Assembly: GCA_026874595.1 (NCBI GenBank)
Contig: CM049310.1
Span: 28,817,058 to 28,881,057 of the forward strand
From: Sipunculus nudus
Lineage: Eukaryota > Annelida > Sipuncula > Golfingiida > Sipunculidae
Length of the DNA: 64,000 nt
Direction: 5' to 3'
Translations under genes and position numbers: made by a program
Notes under the pieces: generated by a model
Told to the model about the DNA's origin: nothing
Seen by the model: the letters and a program-made list of their open reading frames with translations, nothing else
Database searches by the model: none
Shown here: in pieces, positions 48,206 to 60,200 of the stretch
Numbering within the stretch: the first letter of the stretch is position 1
How the letters are laid out: each line of letters begins with the position of its first letter

Positions 48206-51200
48206 GTATAATTATTAATCACAATTTAGGGAGCCATATTGCGACCATAGTGATATCGTGGACAGACGATGTCAGTACAGATGTACCTTCAAATGTAAAC
48301 CCCCATCTGGCAAGGGTGCTCCAGCAAGTTATCTCAGAGAAGTCTTGGGTGAAACGAACCAGGAGAGACGGGTCGGATGTGGCTGGTAGCTTACCGAGCT
48401 TGCTGGCCAGTAAGGTAAGACGGTTCGTGTACGGATTGTTCGGGTATCCATTAGAGGCATCCAGCGGCAGTATTAAGATGCGCTCATACATCAGGGACCA
48501 GGAAATCATGTCCACCCTGTCTAAGATGATCACGGACGGCAGGGCTGTATTGTACATGAGGAACGCACTGCTTCATATATATCGACACGTGTTCAAAATG
48601 AGTCCACCAGGTCATACGGTGACCTTGACCTTTCACCCTCCATCAGCCGCAAGGCTAAACGGAGACAGTAAGTTATTAACTGTCTATTAATGAGGACATT
48701 CTTACTTCGATGATTCTCTTTTTGCTCAATTTAATATCAGGATTATATTTAAATAAAACTAACTCATTAATATATTCTGAATATAATAATATTTATCGAC
48801 ATATGAAAGTGTACATCTCATGTATGCTGTAAACTTGTGACATTAGTAATATACTAACCTTCTTTCACTGCAGCAGCTGTTACTCGAGGGAGTAAGAAAT
48901 TCCAGGTAACGGTTTATTCCCTCCTGTTCTATTCACCAAATGTTAAAAATGGCAGAAATTTGTGGCGTTTTCCTTACAAAATCATTTATACAGTTAGACA
49001 CATGATGTAATGAAGTAATTAATTTAATAATTTTAGATCGACGATGAAAAGTTATTGGATGTTACGCGTTCCGGCAATGTAGAACAACTGAAAAAGCTAT
49101 TGGCAGAGGAATCTTACAGGAATAATCTTAATCATATTGGACAGGTAAATATAATTTATACCGTTTAAGGGTACATTATGTACCTGTACCATAACGTAAC
49201 TACCAATCTAAAAAAAAGACCAAGGCATAACTCGCAAGGTTTTGAGCCTCATGTATAAATGTATATTGTTAAAGAATGGGTATTAAGTGAAGTCTGGTAA
49301 AATGACTTTTAAGGGTAAAAAAAAGTAGGGTACTCAGGCACCGCGCGCGTCAATTTTAACCCCCCGCATAAAAAAAATTATTTTGATTTTCAATAGGACC
49401 TTACCAATTTTGAGCTCCAGCCGCTTGGACATTTCTTTCAAGAAGATAAAAGAATACAGTTTGATTGATCATATTTCCTTTGTTACGAAGTGCTTTTACC
49501 CGTTTAGCAAAACAATTCTGTTATTATTCTGCTTTTCCGTTTCTCCTGCATTTTTATGGAAACATACAAAAAGGTAAAAAAATTCGCCCTTGCGCATTGA
49601 GTTATGAAAAAAAGTGCCTGAGAACCAACCTTTTTTGTCTAACCTTTTTATCTAATGGCGTTAGCAAGGCCCTCAGCAGTACAAATGATTAAAGCTCTAC
49701 AGAAGCCGAGAGGTTCACTTACGAAAAGAGAGAAACTCGATTTAAGATTAAATAAGAGATAAAAGGGTAAATTTTACCTAGTTGAAAGAATGGTATTAAA
49801 AGAATTATAATATCATTTCAATTAATCTAGTTTTGCGGTAGTAATACAAGCACACACACACAAACACCTGCTGATTATCAATACACCTGTTCAATGGAGA
49901 CCTTATGTTATTTATTTTTGTGGTAACAGGGCGGGGAAACTGCGCTCACACTTGCCTTGGATGCCTCACGTGATCAGTTAAAGAACACTCCCAAGGTATT
50001 GTCGTTTACCTGTCGGGTAAAAGTTTGTGATATTTAGGTTGCTAAAGTTAATGTGACTCCAGACAGTAACTTCAACCCACAGTTACAAATATCCACATAT
50101 AATAAATGGCGTTATTCAAATTTAATTTAAATAATTTTCAAAGATTCAAATAGACATGAATTCTATCCACTTTGACTTTGACGCATTATCTGGTTTACTA
50201 TTATGATGTAGGTGGTTGAAGAACTTTTGTCAGCCGGAGCTGACCCGGACCAGGAGAATGTGGTCAGTATATAATCATTGTAATATGGATCTTAATTGTA
50301 TCTCTTATTTATTTGTATACGTTTTAGAGTCCCCTTGTACGTGCTTTCGGCTCATTAGCGCAACAGTTATATCTCGCCTTGATTACTATAATTCAGTTCA
50401 TGCTGGGTTACCATCAGAGCAAGTCTCGCGGCTACAGATGGTCCAGAATAATGCTGCGCGTCTCATTCTTAAGAAGCGTAAGACCGACCACGTCACCCTG
50501 CTGCTATAACAGCTCCATTGGCTTCCTGTCAAGTACCACGTTCAATAAAAAATTGCTGTTTTTTTTAACCGCCATTTTGTTGGCTCACTTCCATCATATT
50601 TGTCTGAAAAATGAATCATCTATCGGCCTTTGCGTACGCTGCACTCGGCTGGCGGTAAATTTCTTCTGTTTCATAGCCCCAAAAGTCTTGAATTCACTTC
50701 CTTTTACACTTAGAAAATCTCCAACTCTTGTATCATTTAAAACTAATTAAAAAAACAATCACTTTCGGCAAGCTTTGGTAATTAATATGCATCTTTTTTT
50801 TCTTTGGTCAAGCACAGGGAGTAGATTTCCATTAAATTGTATGTGGGTATGTGTGTGTGTGTGAGGACTGCGCTGCGAGTCCGACCATCGGAGAATATAA
50901 AAACTATATTATTATTATTATTATTACATTCTAGAGCTCTTGTTCTGAACATCTTGTGAACACACTCTTTCAGATCAGCGGAATTGATAGTTCAATACTG
51001 ATAAAGTTCATAAAATAAATATTTTACTGTCAAGGAAAACGTGGCCCATCAAAGTTTATGTCAGGCTGGAATTTGAAAAGGTTCAATATTTTAAATGAAA
51101 TTACATGAAAGAAAGTAAATAATCATTATATATATATATCATTTTAGGATGGGGAGACACCACTGACGTTGACGTTTAAAACTGACAAGCTTGTTGTCAG

Positions 51201-54200
51201 TTCAGCCCTACAGGTACCTTATATTTTTGTGAATCATAAAAGATAACCAAATGAATCTTCTTCCAAACAAAAGTGATGACCCAGTATCGACTCAAAAGAG
51301 ACATTGTAATCCTTTTTTCCTTTTTTTTTTTAATTATTTATATTTATATATTATCTTTTCTATACTACTCTGCCTTGCTGCAAAGTACTGCATATGCTTC
51401 ATCCTCGATCAAATGTATTTTATCAAGATTCCACATCTATCTAGCCTTTCTTTTGTTTACATGCACTTTTAATACGAGTCTGCTCTTAGAGTTATTTTCA
51501 CATATTATGTATGACAAATTTATCCCCGAGTTACAATATGTGGATCTATAATGTTCTTAAATAGGATGACGGTAGTTGTTGCTACTCATCTTTCTCTTTC
51601 TCCTCTCCTGAAAACTACTTAACGACCAATTAATAAAAGTCCACTCCAAAATGTACTTTTTCTTTCGCTTTCAGGTCATCAATTCACTATTGGAAAAAGG
51701 AGCAAATGTTAAGAAAACAAACAAGGTGAGATAATGTATCATTCAATTGGCCATGTTCTTTACTGTGAGTGACCTTGTCCCTGAATTGTCAATGTTTCGA
51801 GTAATCATACAAAAAAATAGTCTCATATCGGCTCGATGAATTGGACTTACAGTTAAACATGGTGTCAATCAAGTGCTGTTAATATGCGTCTTTCTATGAA
51901 AGCTGCCCGGGGGGGGGGGGGGGGTGCTGACATTGACTGTAAGGGTTACCATGGCAGTTTATTGGACAAATTTTCCCTAAAATTTATATGAAAGGGAAAA
52001 TTTCATGAAATGGCTTCAGGCAATATTCTGAAATGAGAATTATGCGCTTGGGTCTTTGAAAGCTTTTTTTATCCGTGAACAAGGTATTCGTACATCTTGT
52101 TGTTACGCAGTTATGTCTTTTCCTCCCACCCGGGGGGGGGGGGGGGGGCGCATAGTGTTTGGTCGTCGTCTGTGCCATATCTTGTGAACGGAATAACTTT
52201 TGAACGAGTGAACATGTTTTAATAAAATTTGAAATTTAAATTGTTTCTGCAAATATCTCAGACGAATTAGAAAACCGGTGACCTTGACTTTTATCACCAA
52301 GGTCAAATAGGCCGAAATATATATATATTTTTTGTGAACGCCATAACTTATTGCATATTTTCTCCTCAAATCTGAAACATTAATTGTTTGAACTAAGTTC
52401 TTTGGGGAGCTCGAAAACTTGTGACCTTGACTTGGATCTTCAAGTTAATCTCTGGAAAAGAAATTATTTGTGAACGCTTTATATTTTGAACCACTCAGTA
52501 TATTCATTTTCATGAAATTCAACTCGTGAAATATTTCTACCAAAATCTGAGAAGTGTTCAAAAACCCATAACCTTGATCTTCATCTTCAAGGTCAAATCA
52601 GCAGAAATCAGCAGAAGTCTCGGAAGTGTTTAAAAACCGATGACTTTGACTTCTATCTTTGAAATCAAATCAGCCAGAATGGAAATTATTTGTGAACGCT
52701 ATAACTTTCGAACCACTCAACATATTTTAATGTAATTTGACTTGGGGGAAATGTATCTACCAAAATCTCTTAAGTGTTCGAAAACCAGTGACCCTGACCT
52801 TCATCTCTAAGTTCAAATCAGCAGAAATAAAAATATATTTTCATGAAATTTGATATGTGAAATGTTTCTGTTTTAACAAAATGTCAGAAGAGTTCGAAAC
52901 CTGCTGACCTTGACATTCATCTTCAAGGTCAAATCAGCAGAAATAGAAATATTTTGTTTACACTATCACTTTAGAACCACTCAGTATATTTTAATGAAGT
53001 TCAATATGTAAAATGTTTCTGGAAAGATCTCGGAAATGTTCGGAAACCGGTGACCTGGACTTTATTTTCAAGGTCAAATCAGCAGGAATATAAATTATTT
53101 GTGAATGCTGTGACTTTTCAAGTAATCCTTATATTGACCTTACATTTGGTGATGGGAGGCCCATATGGAGGGAAAACATATATGTTTTTGCACTGCAAAA
53201 ACAACCTCATTTTAGTTTTATTTTTATTTAGTTTTCTCAGGTCGTTGTGGGTTCTCAGATTTTGCGTGGGCAAGAAATGCTAATTGAACAAACTGCACTT
53301 GCTTTGTAAGGCTACTTTCAACTTTCACTAATTTTAGGTTACCCTTTACTATCAGGATTATCTTCATCGATTGTACCTAGTTCGGAGCATAACTGGAATA
53401 TACAATATTATTATATAGTTTCATCATATATTGTATGTTATGTATTATGCCTCGTATTAACATTGCAACAGGAAGGAGAGACGGTGTTAAATTTACTCTT
53501 GGGCCACAGGATGCTGTACATGCCGGGAATGAAGCAGGTCTGTCTCGTTACGTACGCTAATTACTCGTCAGTTAATAACTGTGCAGTGCATTATTTTACA
53601 TTGTTTATTTCCTTTAAATTATTCATACAAATTTGAAAAATATTAATGGATAAAATTTTTCAATATGGGAAATTCTCGAATGGTCACAAAATGGATCTAC
53701 CGGGAACATGGACATGGTTTTATTGCATGTTTCTCTTGATGTGTGTAGGGTCTGTATTTGTTCCGTCCCTTATTTATCCATAGCTTCTTCAACGTATCCT
53801 TGGTGCTGGTGTGGACGTGAATCAGACTGACCAGGTATGTCACAGATATGTCATCAAAACTGGTAACATCGAGTAATAAACATATACGCTGCCTATACCA
53901 ATTTAACACTATGGTGCATTGACACAGGCGTATTTATAAAGATATTAAATAGAAATTATTGTATTTAAAAACAATTCATTCTATCAAACAATCTTGAAAG
54001 TATGAGTCGATCTTTTGCAGAAGGGATGTAACTCCTTGCTCGCTGTGGTTCAAAATAAGTCGGTGACTCCTCGAAGTGTCGTACAGGTGATTCGCTTTAA
54101 TTATGTGTAATTCCTGAGCCGTAAAGAGTAAACAGGCATTTAATTACTTCGTTTAATTTGTTATTTATTCTTCCGATACAGTGGAACCTCTCCTTATGGG

Positions 54201-57200
54201 CACCTCCTATTTATGGCCACCTACGGGCAGTACCTTGAAAGTAGGTCCCGAAATATATATCCTCCCTACTAGGGACACCTCTCTATTGCGGACAAAATGT
54301 CCGGTCCCGTCAGTGTCCGTAATTCGGAGGTTCCACTGTATTTCTTTTAAATGAACCGAACAATATCATTGCAAATTGATTCTTTGCCATTATTTTGTTT
54401 CTGGACATGAAAAAATATAGTACTACCTGTGAGACAATAAGACAAACGTGCCCTGTTGTCTTATTGGTATAACTATAGGTATTCGTATGTTATAACATAA
54501 AGCCCATGTGTCTCTGTGGACAACTTTTGTTTAATTCAGAAATGTAAAACTAGTTGCATATGAGACTAAGATAATAAATGTCAGAAAATGAAGTGTTTTA
54601 TTCTGGTATCCCCTGTTCAAGATCCTGGTGTGATATGAAGCCCTTGACCCTTACTGACAATTTCTCTTTCTTGAATGTATCAGAAATATCGAGAGAACAT
54701 TCTAATTTCCCTTCAGTGTTTATGGCCCAACAGCCAAACAGAGCTAACAATATAAAAATATTACCCAGTAGACAGTTTGGTATACCTGTTTTGTATACCA
54801 GCCCAGTCATTGACAGATATTTAAGAAATACTTCAACATTATTTCAACATACAGTTCATTACAATATATGTAGTTCCGTGTTAGTTCTAAACAGTTCATT
54901 ACAATGTACGTAGTTCTGTTATGGTTCTGAACAGTTCTTTACAATATATATAGTTCTGTGTTTGTGCCGAACAGTTCATTACACTATGCGTAGTTCTGTG
55001 TTAGTTCTGATTAGTTCATTACAATATACGTAGTTCTGTGTTAGTTCTGAACAGTTCATTGCATTATGCGTAGATCTGTGTCAGTTCTGAACAGTTAATT
55101 ACAATAAACGTAGTTCTGTGTCAGTTCTTAACAGGACATTACAGTATACGTAGTTCTGTGCCAGTTCTGAACAGTTCATTACAATAAACGTAGTTCTGTG
55201 TCAGTTCTGAACAGTACATTACAATATACTTAGTTCTGTGTCAGTTCTAAACAGTTCATTACAATATACGTAGTTCTGTGACAGTTCTGAACGGTTCATT
55301 ACAATATACGTAGTTCTGTGTTATTTCTGAACAGTTCGTTACAATATACGTAGTTCTGTGTTTCTTTCAGATCATCAAGACTCTCCTCAGTCACGGTGCC
55401 GATGTCAACTGTGTGGACAGCGTAGATACAATAATACACACTTTGTTTATACCACAATGCATTTTTCAATATTTGTTTTACAGGATATAGTATTACTTAT
55501 TTATTTTATCTGTAAGATACTAGACGCTTAAAATTCATTTTTTTCGATTTCTAGTCTCGTGAATCGAAATTGCATCATTATTTGTGTATATATAAATTTC
55601 CCCTAAAAGCACAACAATACTACATTATCATAGGAAAAGAGATCGGCCTTGCACGTTGTCATGGAAAACCCACTCCTGAGTACCGAAGACATCTTAAAGG
55701 TATTGGCCACGCCAGTTCTGATTACTTGGTTTGATCAAAATTATTCTGTTGAAAACGAAACATATCGAGACATTTTATCAGAACAATCAGTGCATATACT
55801 ATTCTATCAATAAGATATAATACAATATAAAAGAAATTCTTAATAAAATACATTATTAAATATTAATCGAATTTAGAGAAAAGTTCGTGTGAGAAACACC
55901 GAATTTAACCTTACCTTTAGTTATATTTATCTTAAATACATCTCTTTTTCAGATTGTGGACTTATTTGATTCACACAGCTTCAACATGAACCAGCAAGAC
56001 CTGGTACGAATCACATTTATACTTTTTGATTAAAAATTATATAGTATGTAACACATATATATTAATTTACGGTTATGGCGCCCATCCGTGGCTGCGCAAC
56101 TGCTCATTGGTCTTGTAATGTCGGAAAGAGGCCAAGCTTGTCCTGGGGGAGATATTTTCCTTTTTTCTTCCCATAAATCCTGAGAAATGTAATGTTTGTT
56201 TGCCAAAGGGTTTTCGCAGCGCCATCTATCTGAAGTTAAGTTGGTGTATCCAGTGAGTGCACATTGACATAGCGCCATTTATCGTATCTGGAATGAAACT
56301 AAACTGGTTTTTTCAGTGGCAAAATATTGAGCGGGTGATATGCTAAAAAATAACCGCACTCTAAGTATGTGGTTGTAACGAGTGCAATATGTAACCTTTA
56401 TTATCTTAGTCTTTCTCGCCCACCGTTTATAACACGTCACTTATTATCTTATCCAGAATGGAAATACAACAATCCTTCTAGCAGCTAAAAGGCAAAGCAC
56501 AACGTTGAAATCAAAAGTCCAGGTAAGAATGGGAAAATTATTCATTTGAAATTTCCATGACCATACTCTTCTTAGTTAAAATTCCACACTGGTTACAATT
56601 AGTATCTTTAGTAATGTTGCAATATTTCTGTTTCAGATAATTGAGAGTTTAATGTCAAAACACGCAGCTGTGAACCTTCAAAATAAGGTAGGATGTTTTA
56701 CTGTTAAATGGTTGGGAACCTTGTAGAAGAGATTGCTGAAATAAGTTTTATTAATATGCCATTTTAATCAATTGGATTTAACCTAATCATTTTAATGTTC
56801 AATGCAATGGTACTCTAAAGAGAAATCTCTGTGTAAACATTAAGTCTGAAAATAAACGTGAGGGTAATATAATGATTTGCTCTTAAATGGTATTTCTTGA
56901 ATATTGACATACATTCACTAATACACACTAGTTCTTAAGGCCTTTTAGAAGCCCGCTTTTCATACAGTTTGTTTATCTCTTTGCTTCCAGTTTGGCCAGA
57001 CGGTTCTGACAGAAATTGTTAGAAATAACTGGGCTGAAAAAGGGCTGTCCAACGTACGTAACCCTTGTGCTATAAATATTAATTGATAAATCTTATTAAT
57101 CATATTTCCCTTTCGTTAACAGGATAATAAAATTTGTATTGAATTACAGTATTATCCTTCAGATATATAGATGTATGTATTATGGGGATATTATTATGTG

Positions 57201-60200
57201 CAGTCCAAGCTTGGTGACTCATAATTCTTTTTTTATTATTATTTTTTGCTTTGCATGCCAAAGGCAGGAATTAATCTCCTGAAAATTTGTACTTTGGACA
57301 CCTTGTGTCCATTGGACCATGTGTACGGTGTAAATTGGGTCATTTTATGTTTGTAATGTCAGACAACTTTTCTATTTTCCCTGTTGTAGCTTTACGAGTT
57401 CTTACTACATTTTACTTATATATCTACCTTTGTAAATGTGAAACTGAAGGAAATCGTTTTCAGTATTTTAGATTCTGTAGTCATCAAAGCGTTATCACAT
57501 TACTTTTATGATGTCATGAAAGTTCATAAATGTAAAATGTAACGCATCCTCAATTGTACTACTGTCAGCAACACAATTTTAAGACACCTGACTAATTTAT
57601 AAATATAAATGTGTGATCATTATCAAAAATTTAATTCATCTGTAATTTTACATCGCCTGAGGTTATGTGATCGACAGTGTGTGTGTGTGTGTGTGTGTGT
57701 GTGTTCTTTCCAAGCCATAACGAATTTGATTAAAAAGAAAGCAAAATATAATTTTAGGGCGGATCGCTCAATTGGCCATCCTAAGTTCCCTCTTTGCGCG
57801 TTTGCGTTTGTTCTTCAATAAAACAATTTAAAAATTAATCGGTCCATACCGAAATTTAATTTTGGCAGACAACTTTTTAAATGAACAAAAAGCCTTTGCT
57901 TAGAGCCTTTTATGAAAGTAATAATTCTCTGGAATTTTTGCAACTTAAATTAATAATTTATTTACACGAGATTTTAGCATGAATTACTCACTTTCTCCAT
58001 TATATTGATAAGGAAAAATGTTCGCATGTGAGTATTGGATCCTTTGTTTATTTACAGTTCGTGAGGACACTTGTGACTTCCGGTGCAGATCCAAATTTAC
58101 AAGATAAGGTACGATACTGATGATGGTAGAGTTCTTCAGCCGTGTTTCCCAAATCCGAATAAATCGCACACAAGGGCTCACAAAACAATTTAATAGCTTG
58201 CATGCATGACAGAGTTGATAAATATTCCTGTTAAACAAACCCTTCGATTTCAGGAGGGGAACTTTCCCGCACTGATCCTTCTGACGAAACTTGTCGCTGA
58301 CGTGCGTATTCAAGAAGAGGTAACATTACGTGTTCTGCTAAGTATATTTCTGCTACATTGAAATTATAGGAACATCCTAGGGAATATGTGCGTCCTGTTG
58401 AATTTTAATGAAATGTATTCAGGGTGTAATGTCAGGATTTATCAACAGAAAACCTTCTTAAGAGTAAAACTTTTCAAAAAATTTTCTCAAAAAGTAGCAA
58501 TTATACACTGCTTCATGTGAAAGTATAAAAGCATTAATTGCGTCACAGACTATTTTATTATGTCAGCTCGGAAAGCCATCATATTGGCGTGGGATATTTT
58601 ATTGATACCCAATCATTTTTTTTTCTTCATTGATTTCTCCAGGTAGGATAACTATTGTATTTTATATGAAAAAAAAATCCAGAGATAATTGCCAATGAGA
58701 ATCGATGGAATCCTGGAACAGAATATTTCTTTTACCATCAGAAAATAACATTAAGATTTCTGCTTTTGCATGAAATCATATGTCCTGAATAAAACTTCAT
58801 TAATAGTGAATTGTTCAATAGGGTGCTACCGTGTTTCGCCGGCAGTTCGCAGGGCATGTGAAGGCACCTTTCCAACCAGAGTTCAAAGAGGTATTGAACC
58901 TTGTTCTAACTATTTTGATTTAAATTATTTATGTTTATTCACATTTCCTATTAACAGTCAAAGTGATTCTCAAAATTCTTGCAACATTAAATAAGAATAG
59001 CTGTGACAGGGAAAGAAATTTGGTTGGTTTATCCGTCAACAATTTTCTGTAGAATAATAACACATCAATTTAGTGGTTAAAACGTATCTTTGTTTTTCAA
59101 TGACATCAGCCTTCATTGACATTTCAGCTTCTGGAACTTCTCTTACCAGGAGATTCTTTCCTCAACATGCGAAATGGGGTAAGTTTTTTTTTGCAAGGTC
59201 TTTTAAATAATTACCTTCTTTTCATATCAGTCTAAATTTCTTTACCCGTTCTACAATATTCTATTATAAATGTATTTTAACCATGTTTCCACTGTAAGAG
59301 AAGAGTGGACGATGATAATAATAAGTGATAATAATAATGAAACCCGTTCAATTGCAATTTCTAATATATCACATATATATAGGCAGGGGAGTCCATTCTG
59401 ATGCTAGTCTGCGCACTTGGTTCTTCATTTCCTGAAAAAGTGAGTTGCCTAAAAATTCTCCTAACTATATATAATAATTGGAATTTAATTGTATCTCATT
59501 GATTGACAGAGACTTATTGAAGCTTTTTTCTGTTATAGACCCAGATCGTCAGCAGATTATTAAAATCAGGAGCAGATCCTAACCTACAAGACAAGGTAAA
59601 ATTTTATCTAACCTTAACTCTTACTTTGACCAGAAATGAATGGCGATATCCTGGTCTAAATTATTTTATTTTCTTGATGACCTTTTTCATGATAAACTAC
59701 GTTCATAGCCCATATGAATGTTGCAGTATTTTGTATGCCTTTAGTGTAACATCGCATAAAAGCATAAGCATAAAAGATTATTTGGGGTTATGACCACGTA
59801 TATTCATAAATCTTACATTCATAAATATGTATTTGTATAAAACAAAAATATCTCTTCAGAATGCACCTTCTGCCCTCATGGTCGCTGTTGGGACGGCAAA
59901 TATGGAAGAAATCGTAAGATTTTAGTACATATTTCAACCCGATTCGAATTTCTTTTAAGCCAAAACTTATTCATCGTCGAATTATTTGTTCAATTTAATA
60001 ATTTAGGTCCATCTGATCCAAGTAGGGACCACTTTGATCATGGCAGAGGAGGTATGGTTATTTTATTATATATAATTTTATCAGTGTTATATACTCTAAT
60101 CAATTTCATTTCAATAAGCTGAAAAATTAATTAAGTCATAATCAATTTTATCTGAAGATAGTACAAATTAAAAAAATTGATATATGATAATATAAATGAT

